DNA from: CAZJHD01 sp964545855
Lineage (GTDB): Bacteria > Planctomycetota > UBA1135 > JACQFD01
Direction: 5' to 3'
Assembly (NCBI GenBank): GCA_964545855.1
Contig: CAZJHD010000067.1
Location: forward strand, 1 to 23,574
Length of the DNA stretch: 23,574 nt
Positions 1 to 6,465 of this stretch are shown piece by piece. The notes under the pieces are model-generated. The model searched no databases. It was not told where the DNA came from and saw only the letters and a program-made list of their open reading frames with translations. Made by a program: the position numbers and the translations under genes. Positions within the stretch are counted from its first letter, which is position 1, and the number at the start of each line of letters is the position of its first letter.

Positions 1-40
1 CTCGCTCTCGCTCGGCCTCGGGCCAGCGGCGGCGATTTCC

Positions 41-997
41 TCACAACCTCTCCGTGGTCGCGCGCGGCCGCTCCGCGTCGGCCGGCGGCGCGACGGCGCG
101 GCCCGCCCGCAGGATCACGCGCCCCGCGTCGCGGTCGTACAGGTCTCCCTCGGCAAGAAGGTGCAGGACGATCCCCTCGGCGCGGTGGAGGTCGCCCGGC
201 GCCGCCGCGCCGCGGCGGGCGCCGTCGGGCACGCGCAGGATCGCCACCTGCCTCTCGCCGATCACCTCCAGGATCGGCGAGCCGTTCGGCGCGACCACGG
301 CCGTGGACTCGTCGACGCCGATGCCGAGCCGCGTCGGATCGTCGAGGACGGCCGAGAGGAGCCGCAGCATGCGGCCGCGCCGCAGGAAGTGCTGATCGAG
401 GAGCGCTCCGCGCACGAGCCCCAGGCCCGGCTCCCGCTCCGTCGCGCCGGCGACGGCGAGATCGAGGCGCGCTCTCCCGGTGAAGGAGAGGTCTCCGAGC
501 ACGGCGCAGCCGGCGCTGGTGCCTCCGACGACGCCGCCGCGCGCCACGACGCCGGCGACGGCGGCCTCCGCCGGAGTGCCCCGCAGGATCGCGAGGAGCC
601 GACTCTGACTTCCGCCCGGGAAGTACACGACGTCCGCCGCATCGATCGCCGCGACGACGTCGGAGCGCGCGGCGCCGTGGCGGTCGAAGTGGCGCCACTC
701 GACGCGGCGCGCACCCTGCGACCGGAACCGCTCCGCGGTCGCGGGACCCGACGACTCGGGCCGCGTCGTCGCGAGCGGGAGGACGAGAACTGCCGGATCC
801 TCGACTCCCGTGAGCGCGAGCATCCGCCCGTAGATCCGGTCCGGGACCGATCCGCCGCCGATGGCGACGACGCCACCGCGGCGAGGCGTCGTGGCAGGCG
901 CCTCGCCGGGGGAGCCCGGAGCCGCGCAGGAGACGGCGGCGCCCGCGACGAGGAGTGCCGCGGCGAGGGCGTTCGGGCGAAGGAGGATCCTGCGCAT
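41..997 (-). CDS. Exported cyanophycinase-like peptidase (S51 family)
   Basis: 318 aa, starting at ATG 997. The protein has the class I glutamine-amidotransferase-like fold of peptidase family S51 (cyanophycinase, dipeptidase E). Visible motifs are VVAIGGGS near residues 43-50, FPGGSQSRL at 126-134, the nucleophile elbow GGTSAGC at 158-164 (predicted catalytic Ser161), DQHFLRRGR at 201-209 and GIGVDEST at 225-232. The last two are typical of cyanophycinases, which hydrolyse cyanophycin (multi-L-arginyl-poly-L-aspartate) to dipeptides. The N-terminus is a signal peptide ending in AAVSC (Cys24), a weak lipobox, so export or lipidation is inferred. A C-terminal extension after about residue 245 could be a small beta domain. 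It is the last gene of a minus-strand group, 81 bp after the WalJ-like hydrolase. No cyanophycin synthetase is present in the window, so the substrate is uncertain. Family confidence is high and exact specificity low. Confidence 0.88.
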   Translation of the reverse strand: MRRILLRPNALAAALLVAGAAVSCAAPGSPGEAPATTPRRGGVVAIGGGSVPDRIYGRMLALTGVEDPAVLVLPLATTRPESSGPATAERFRSQGARRVEWRHFDRHGAARSDVVAAIDAADVVYFPGGSQSRLLAILRGTPAEAAVAGVVARGGVVGGTSAGCAVLGDLSFTGRARLDLAVAGATEREPGLGLVRGALLDQHFLRRGRMLRLLSAVLDDPTRLGIGVDESTAVVAPNGSPILEVIGERQVAILRVPDGARRGAAAPGDLHRAEGIVLHLLAEGDLYDRDAGRVILRAGRAVAPPADAERPRATTERL

Positions 998-1006
998 CGG
1001 CGAAGC

Positions 1007-1012
1007 AGCCTA
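1007..1012 (-). promoter_or_regulatory. -10-like element TAGGCT before the cyanophycinase-like gene
   Basis: The minus strand reads TAGGCT with 9 nt between it and the ATG at 997. It fits the TAnnnT pattern seen close to other start codons in this window. There is no clear -35 box and no Shine-Dalgarno sequence. It could give the peptidase its own short-leader transcript in addition to read-through from upstream genes. Confidence 0.3.
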
Positions 1013-1078
1013 CCTGCCCGTGGCAGAAGACCTCCGAGCTGCGCGCGGGCGCCGTCGGGTCGGGCGCGCGCTCCTCCC

Positions 1079-1855
1079 TCAGCCCGGCCAGGGAGCCGAG
1101 GCCGTGTCGGGCGGCGCCACGTGGAGCGCCACGTCCTCGCGGCCCGCGAGCGAGAGCGCGCGGCGTGCGGCCGCGAGGGCGCGCTCGGGCGTGTTGTTGT
1201 GGCGGGAGAGGTGCGCGAGGTAGATCGCCCGCGTGCGCGCCGAGAGCGACCGCTGCAGCAGGTCCGCCGCCTGGTCGTTCGAGATGTGACCCTCCTCCCC
1301 GAGCACGCGCCGCTTCAGCCGCCACGCATAGGGGCCGTCGCGGAGCATTCCCTCGTCGTGGTTGTGCTCCAGCAGGAACGCGTCGCAGGTTCGGAGGGCT
1401 GCCTCCAGCGACTCGGAGGAGCGCCCGAGATCCGTCGCGACGCCGAAGCGTGCGGCGCCGTCGGTGACGACGCAGGCGACGGTGCCGGGCGCATCGTGGG
1501 AGAGACGGATCGTCTCGATCGTCAGGTCGCCGACGGAGAGCCGGTCGCCGGGCGTGAACCGCGAGACCCTCTTCGAGCGCGCGAGGGGCGGCATGGCGCG
1601 CGCCGCGTCGTCGCTCACGAGGAGCGGAATGCGCGCCCCGCGCGTCACCTTGCGGGCACACCCGAGATGGTCGGCGTGGGCGTGGGTCACGACGATCGCC
1701 TGCAGCCGCGCGAGATCGAGCCCGCAGGAGGCGAGTTCGTCGCCGAGGCCGCGCTCCGTGATCCCCGCGTCGACGAGGACGGCGGAGGTCTCGGTCCACG
1801 CCAGGAGGCAGTTGCCCGAGGAGCCGGAGCGCAGGGGCCGAACGCGGAAGCTCAT
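1079..1855 (-). CDS. Metallo-beta-lactamase-fold hydrolase, WalJ/YycJ-like
   Basis: 258 aa. The start ATG at 1855 is chosen because the protein then begins MSFRVRPLRSGSSGNCLL, matching the GSSGNC opening typical of the YycJ/WalJ family. The metal-binding motif THAHADH is at residues 57-63. LSHDAPG is at 119-124, EHNHDEGML at 163-171, GHISND at 189-194 and LAHLSRHNN at 213-221, all conserved positions in this group. Members are cytosolic two-metal hydrolases, some implicated as DNA exonucleases and linked in Firmicutes to the WalKR locus. No two-component genes occur here. The start codon overlaps the stop of the upstream YfhO-type gene in an ATGA (1852-1855), which implies translational coupling. 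The longer reading frame upstream is the antisense or out-of-frame shadow of that gene. Family assignment is firm; substrate unknown. Confidence 0.9.
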   Translation of the reverse strand: MSFRVRPLRSGSSGNCLLAWTETSAVLVDAGITERGLGDELASCGLDLARLQAIVVTHAHADHLGCARKVTRGARIPLLVSDDAARAMPPLARSKRVSRFTPGDRLSVGDLTIETIRLSHDAPGTVACVVTDGAARFGVATDLGRSSESLEAALRTCDAFLLEHNHDEGMLRDGPYAWRLKRRVLGEEGHISNDQAADLLQRSLSARTRAIYLAHLSRHNNTPERALAAARRALSLAGREDVALHVAPPDTASAPWPG

Positions 1856-4302
1856 CGCGCGGCTTCGGCTCGGCGCCGTGCGAGCCGCCGGAACACGGCG
1901 ATCGCGACGGCCAGGGAGAAGGCCGAGAGGAACGCGCCGCCCACGAAGCTCCTCGGGAGATAGACGAAGCGGACCTCGTGGGTCCCCGGCGGAACGGGGA
2001 CGGCGCGGAATCCCCGGTTCGCGCGGCGGATCGGCGTCGGACGCCCGTCGACCGTCGCGGTCCAGCCGGGACCGGGAGGGGCCGAGTCGAAGAGCCATCC
2101 GCCCCCGGAGTCGATCGCGCGGATCCGGACCTCGCGATTCGAGATCTCCTCGACCTCGATGCGGCCTCCGCCACGGCCGCCGTGGGCCGATTCCGGAGGG
2201 CCGCCCTCGAGGATCACCTCGCGCATCGGATCGAAGGCGCGGTCGGTGATCGCAGCGAGGACCGCCGCCGGATCGTCGACGAAGCGCGCCGCGGCCACCA
2301 CCCACGCCCGGCCCGGCGCGTTCCGTCGGACGTAGGCGTGGAAACCATCGCGCGACGACACCGCCGCGAGACCCGGTGCGTCGAGGGGCTCGCGCGCCAT
2401 CACGAGACGCACGCCCAGGAGGTCGAGCACGGGGCTCGCGAGGGCGCGCTGCGGGAAGGCGCCGACGAACGTTCCGGCGACGACGGACTCCGGGAAGAAC
2501 GCTCCCGCGACGGACGCCTGCGCGGCGTCCGGCAGCACGACGTACGCGGACACGTCGCGCAGACGGAAGGCGCTCGGGAGGAGGGACTGGAAGAGGAGCG
2601 CGTCCTCGATCGTCACCTGCTCGAAGGGCGCGAGGCGCGCGACGCGTCCGGTTCCGGTCTCCTCGCGGATCCAACGGATGGCCGGAATCTCCGGGAAGAA
2701 GCTCCGTGCGGGACGCGGCGGGAGGACGCGCAGCGCGAAGGCCGCGAGGTCGGCGGCGAGGACGATCACCGCGACGAACCGCAGGGCGGGGCGCAGGGCG
2801 CCGAGGGCGACGGCGCCCGCCGAGAGGAGCGCGAGCCCCGCGACGACGAGCAACTCCGGGCGGATCTCTTCGCTCCAGCGGCGCGCGACGACGGAGAGGT
2901 CGCCCGGCGATTCGGCGCCACGCGCGGCGGCCACGCGTGCGACGACGTCCTCCGCAGGAACCGCCGCGCGCAGCGCGACGGCGGCCGCGGCCGCTCCCGC
3001 GAGCAGGAGCGCGCCCGCGAGGGCCGCTCGGCGGCAGCGGGTCGAGACGGCGAGACCGTCGATCCCCTCGGCGGCGAGCCATGTCAGGAAGTAGGCGACG
3101 AAGGGCAACGCCCGGGAGGGCGCCCCGATGGCGATGCCCGGCAGGTGCACGAGCGGGCTGCCCATCGCGATGGCGAGGGCGCCGACGGCCGCGAGCCCCG
3201 GGAGGAGCGCGCGGCTGCCGCGTCCGAGGCCCGCGAGGAGGAACGGGAGCGCGGCGAGACCGAGGTAGAAGGTCGTCTCCGTGAAGGAGAAGCCCGTCGG
3301 TCCGCGGAGCCCGGGGACGAGGTCCGCGGCCGGGGAGCCGCCGAGGGCGAGGTCGCTCGTCGGATTCCCGAGGACGAAGGGGACGAGCAGCGAGAGGAAG
3401 TGCGCCGGCGCCACGGTGAAGCCGCTGCCGCCCTGGGCCGTCGAACGCGACGACGCCGCGATCGCGTCGAGCACGGGGAGAAGGTGGAACGAGGCCATCA
3501 GCAGGCCGAGGAGCGCCGCGAGCCCGAGGAGGACCAGACCTCCGAGGGGCGCCGCCTCCGCTCCCCGCGCGCGTCGCACGCTCGCGAACCGCGCGATCGC
3601 GACGCCGGCCACCGCGTAGGCGGAGAAGGCCGTGCCCTGCTGGAAGCTCGCCAGGGCCGAGTCGGCAGCCACCGCGACGAGCAGCGCGAACGCGGTCGCG
3701 CGCCGGCCCCGCAGCCAGAGCTCGATCGCGGCGAGACCTCCCGGGAGGAGCACGAGCGAGTCGACCTTGCTCGCGAGGAAGAGGCTCGACACGACGGCTC
3801 CGGAGAGCGCGAAGGCGATCGCGCCGCCGGCGGCGGCAACGGGAGCGAGGTCGAGTAGACGGAGGTGCAGGTAGGCGAGCCCCAGGAGGACGAAGAGGCT
3901 CAGGGCCGCCAGCAGGCCGAGGGATCCATCCACGCCGAGCCAGGCGCCGAGCAGCAGGACGCGCGGCTCGAAGAGCTCCGCGGCGGGCGCTCCGACGAGC
4001 GACACGCCGCCGCCCGCCTCGCCGTACCAGAGCGGAAGCTCGCCGCGCCCGAGCGCCGTGAAGACGGCGTGCCGCTCGGGCAGGACCTGCAGCACCTGAT
4101 CTCCCGTGTCGTTGTTGTCGCGTTCGAGCGCCTCGGCGCGGAAACCCTCCGTCATGCCGAGATCGAGCGGCCGCCGCGTCGCCGTGTGGACCGACGCGAA
4201 CACGCGGTCCGGCAGGAGGCCGGGGCCGATCGACGCGCAAGCGAGGAGCGCGAGGAGGGCGATCGCGAGGCGGTCGGCCGGACGAAACGACATCACGCGC
4301 AT
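1852..4302 (-). CDS. YfhO-family multi-spanning membrane protein
   Basis: 816 aa from ATG 4302; ATG 4293 (MSFRP) is an equally possible start. The frame stays open upstream into the assembly gap, so a longer 5' end cannot be excluded. The protein has one N-terminal membrane segment, then a loop with the DQVLQVLPERHAVF and GELPLWYGEAGGG signatures of YfhO/GT-C-like proteins. About ten hydrophobic segments follow, then a soluble domain of about 250 residues, and a last membrane segment before an Arg-rich tail. Near the C-terminus, GPGWTATVDG, GFRAVPVPPGTHEVRFVY and the final helix are typical of the YfhO C-terminal region. In Firmicutes YfhO supports glycosylation of lipoteichoic acid. Here a role in envelope glycosylation is inference by family only. 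It overlaps the next gene by 4 nt and heads the minus-strand unit. Confidence 0.85.
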   Translation of the reverse strand: MRVMSFRPADRLAIALLALLACASIGPGLLPDRVFASVHTATRRPLDLGMTEGFRAEALERDNNDTGDQVLQVLPERHAVFTALGRGELPLWYGEAGGGVSLVGAPAAELFEPRVLLLGAWLGVDGSLGLLAALSLFVLLGLAYLHLRLLDLAPVAAAGGAIAFALSGAVVSSLFLASKVDSLVLLPGGLAAIELWLRGRRATAFALLVAVAADSALASFQQGTAFSAYAVAGVAIARFASVRRARGAEAAPLGGLVLLGLAALLGLLMASFHLLPVLDAIAASSRSTAQGGSGFTVAPAHFLSLLVPFVLGNPTSDLALGGSPAADLVPGLRGPTGFSFTETTFYLGLAALPFLLAGLGRGSRALLPGLAAVGALAIAMGSPLVHLPGIAIGAPSRALPFVAYFLTWLAAEGIDGLAVSTRCRRAALAGALLLAGAAAAAVALRAAVPAEDVVARVAAARGAESPGDLSVVARRWSEEIRPELLVVAGLALLSAGAVALGALRPALRFVAVIVLAADLAAFALRVLPPRPARSFFPEIPAIRWIREETGTGRVARLAPFEQVTIEDALLFQSLLPSAFRLRDVSAYVVLPDAAQASVAGAFFPESVVAGTFVGAFPQRALASPVLDLLGVRLVMAREPLDAPGLAAVSSRDGFHAYVRRNAPGRAWVVAAARFVDDPAAVLAAITDRAFDPMREVILEGGPPESAHGGRGGGRIEVEEISNREVRIRAIDSGGGWLFDSAPPGPGWTATVDGRPTPIRRANRGFRAVPVPPGTHEVRFVYLPRSFVGGAFLSAFSLAVAIAVFRRLARRRAEAAR

Positions 4303-4349
4303 GTTCGAGGCCGCCGCACCCGCCACCAAGAGCAAAGGGGGAACGTGCA

Positions 4350-4449
4350 NNNNNNNNNNNNNNNNNNNNNNNNNNNNNNNNNNNNNNNNNNNNNNNNNNN
4401 NNNNNNNNNNNNNNNNNNNNNNNNNNNNNNNNNNNNNNNNNNNNNNNNN
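4350..4449. other. Assembly gap (100 N)
   Basis: Exactly 100 N, the conventional placeholder for a scaffold gap of unknown size. The right edge begins precisely at a direct-repeat copy, which suggests that the repeat broke the assembly. Confidence 0.99.
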
Positions 4450-4673
4450 ACGCCGCTGCCGTGGATGGATCGCGCAGCGCGCGACGTGGACGATGCTCGG
4501 ATCGGCTCCGGGAGTCGGTCCGAGGATCCGGGACCGAGCGGGCGAGGCGAGACGCCGCGGCAGCAAGGCGCGCCGACGCAGTCGACTTCGAGAGACGTCG
4601 TCGAGGAGGTGCAACGCCGCTGCCGTGGATGGATCGCGCAGCGCGCGACGTGGACGATGCTCGGATCGACTCC
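4450..4673. repeat. Direct repeat, two copies of 60 bp (164-bp period)
   Basis: Copy 1 is 4450-4509 and copy 2 is 4614-4673. The first 55 bp are identical (starting ACGCCGCTGCCGTGGATGGA), then one mismatch, then CTCC. The period is 164 bp with a 104-bp spacer. Because 164 is not a multiple of three, the repeat is read in different frames and is not a protein repeat. Copy 2 supplies the -35-like half of the probable peptidase promoter. Further copies may be hidden in the gap. Confidence 0.95.
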
Positions 4674-4679
4674 TAGCAT
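4651..4679 (+). promoter_or_regulatory. Probable promoter of the M28 peptidase gene
   Basis: TGGACG at 4651-4656 (4 of 6 matches to TTGACA), a 17-bp spacer, then TAGCAT at 4674-4679. Only 7 nt separate the -10-like box from the ATG at 4687, so the transcript would start at or next to the start codon. The -35-like box lies inside repeat copy 2. Repeat copy 1 has the same TGGACG but lacks the TAGCAT. Confidence 0.5.
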
Positions 4680-4686
4680 CGCGCGG

Positions 4687-6414
4687 ATGACCGACCGACT
4701 CCGGCTCCCGTTCGGACTGATCCTCGGACTCGCGCTCCTCTCCTGCGCCGCGCCGGTCGCGCCGTCGACGTCCGCCTCGGCGACGCGCCTCCGGGCCGAC
4801 CTCGAGTGGCTCGCGGCTCCGGAGCGCGAAGGCCGCCGCGCCGGCACCCAGGGCGCCGACGACGCCGCCGACTACCTCGCGCGTCGATTCCAGGAGATCG
4901 GCGCGGTCCCGGCCGGTGAGGACGGCACCTGGTTCCAGACCTTCGCGTTGCCGCCGTCGCGGCGCCTCGCGCGCACCCCGTCCCTCGTCCTCGCGGCCGA
5001 CGAGGACGAGGCGGGAGGGAGCCCGTCGGACGCGCGCGCCGTCCTCGTGCCGGCGCTCTCCTCCGCTCCGGGCGTCGTGGAGGAGGAGATCGCCTTGATC
5101 GATGCGAGCGCATCGGATCCGAGCTCCTGGATCGGCCACGCCGGACGGATCGTCCTCGTCGCCGCGAGCGCGCGATCGGCCGAGTCGGCGGCCGCGGTGG
5201 GACCCCACGGGAGTCTCGGGGCGCTGCGTCCGCTCGCCTTCTCCGCGAAGCAGTCGGGGGCCGGCGCGCTCCTCGTGGAGCTCGCGCGTGGCGAGGAGCC
5301 GGAGGCCGACGACGGGCTCGCGCGCGACGTGGGGCTCCCGGCGGCCTGGGTGCGTCACGGCGCGGCGCGCGCGCTCGCGGGGCGTCGCGCGCGGTTCGAT
5401 CCGGGCGTCGAGCTCGAGGAACGCACGACACGCAACGTCCTCGCGCTGCTGCCCGCCGGCGATCCGGCCGCGGAGATCCTCGTGGTGGGGGCCCACTACG
5501 ACCACCTCGGATTCGGTGGCGCCGACTCCCTCGCGCCCGGCTCGCGCGCGATCCACCACGGCGCCGACGACAACGCGTCGGGAACGGCGCTCCTCCTCGA
5601 CCTCGCACGGCGTCTCGCGCCCCGGGCGCGGACCCTCGGGCGCTCCGTCCTCCTGGCCGCCTGGGGCGCCGAGGAGCTGGGGCTCCTCGGATCGGCGCAC
5701 TGGACGAAGCACTCGACGGTTCCCTGGGAGCGCGTCGTCGCGAACCTGAACTTCGACATGGTGGGCCGCTCCGGCGGACGCAAGGTGGACGTCGGCAGCG
5801 CGGCCTCCTCGTCGGTGTTCGAGTCGGCGCTCCAGGAGGCGAATGCGGCGATGCCGCGGCCCCTCGTGCTCCGGCTCTCGACGAAGTCGCGCAGCGTCGG
5901 CGGGAGCGACCACATGTCGTTCCTGGCCGCGCGGCGGCCGGCGCTCTTCTTCTTCACCGGGATCCACACCGACTATCACAAGCCGAGCGACACGCCGGAG
6001 AAGATCGAGTACGAGACGCTCGCGGAGATCGCCGATCTGGCGGAGGGCACGATCGACCGCCTCGCGGACGCGCTCGCGATCGACTTCGTCGAGCCGCCGG
6101 AGGATCCGGCGGAGTCGCGACCGGCCGGAGGCGCCGAGCAGGGTCTCGGAGCGTCGCTCGGAACGATTCCCGACTACGGAGCCGAGGACGGAGGCCTCGT
6201 CCTGCAGGGCGTGACGGCCGGATCGGCGGCGGCGGAGGCCGGTCTGCGCGCCGGAGACACGCTCCTCCGCCTCGGAGAGTTCCGTATCGGAGACGTCTAC
6301 GACCTGACGGAGGCGCTCCGGCGCCACGCGCCGGGCGACGAGGTGACGCTCGAGTACCGCCGCGGCAGCGAGACGCTGACGGCGCGCGTGACGCTCAAGA
6401 GCCGGCGGCGCTGA
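4687..6414 (+). CDS. M28-family zinc aminopeptidase lipoprotein with PDZ domain
   Basis: 575 aa. The signal peptide ends in LALLSC (Cys20), a good lipobox, so an exported lipoprotein is likely. Residues 35-250 hold the prodomain and a PA-like insertion. The peptidase core shows every expected di-zinc ligand of family M28: H270 in GAHYDHLG, D294 in HHGADDNASG, the E329/E330 pair in GAEELGLLGS, D357 in NFDMVG and H431 in DYHKPSD. The PDZ domain covers about 482-573, with GLGASLG and GVTAGSAAAEAGLRAGD. The predicted role is removal of N-terminal residues from peptides in the periplasm or at the cell surface, with PDZ guiding substrates. ATG 4687 is preferred over the in-frame ATG 4657, which lies in the repeat, because it gives a clean signal peptide and sits 7 nt after a -10-like box. 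Confidence 0.93.
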   Translation: MTDRLRLPFGLILGLALLSCAAPVAPSTSASATRLRADLEWLAAPEREGRRAGTQGADDAADYLARRFQEIGAVPAGEDGTWFQTFALPPSRRLARTPSLVLAADEDEAGGSPSDARAVLVPALSSAPGVVEEEIALIDASASDPSSWIGHAGRIVLVAASARSAESAAAVGPHGSLGALRPLAFSAKQSGAGALLVELARGEEPEADDGLARDVGLPAAWVRHGAARALAGRRARFDPGVELEERTTRNVLALLPAGDPAAEILVVGAHYDHLGFGGADSLAPGSRAIHHGADDNASGTALLLDLARRLAPRARTLGRSVLLAAWGAEELGLLGSAHWTKHSTVPWERVVANLNFDMVGRSGGRKVDVGSAASSSVFESALQEANAAMPRPLVLRLSTKSRSVGGSDHMSFLAARRPALFFFTGIHTDYHKPSDTPEKIEYETLAEIADLAEGTIDRLADALAIDFVEPPEDPAESRPAGGAEQGLGASLGTIPDYGAEDGGLVLQGVTAGSAAAEAGLRAGDTLLRLGEFRIGDVYDLTEALRRHAPGDEVTLEYRRGSETLTARVTLKSRRR

Positions 6415-6442
6415 CGCGCGAGCCTAGCGGCGCTGACGCGCG
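6405..6442 (+). repeat. 16-bp direct repeat across the peptidase stop codon
   Basis: GCGGCGCTGACGCGCG occurs at 6405-6420, including the TGA stop, and again at 6427-6442. The period is 22 bp. It looks like a small recent duplication at the 3' end of the gene, between convergent genes. No function is visible. Confidence 0.85.
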
Positions 6443-6465
6443 GGCGCGGCGGCGGCACCGCTCGA

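Larger units (their letters stand above)
4303..4686. other. Intergenic region between divergent genes, with gap and repeats
   Basis: The 384 bp between the YfhO-type gene (minus) and the M28 peptidase gene (plus) hold 47 bp of unique sequence, 100 N, and two copies of a direct repeat separated by a spacer. Reading frames that cross it contain unknown residues and have no recognisable domain. No complete gene is supported here. Promoters for both neighbours should lie in this region; only the one for the peptidase is visible. Confidence 0.8.

Noticed and set aside
1..40. CTCGCT-rich stretch at the left edge
   Set aside because: It is a short low-complexity run after a stop codon, too little sequence to call anything.
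161..1963. 600-codon plus-strand frame opposite the cyanophycinase and WalJ-like genes
   Set aside because: It is antisense to two genes with intact catalytic motifs, and its own product has no recognisable domain.
1852..6327. Very long open frames on either strand (up to about 1,500 codons) spanning several genes and the gap
   Set aside because: They are shadows of real genes in GC-rich DNA. Their translations are Arg/Ala/Gly-rich without domains, and some contain unknown residues from the N run.
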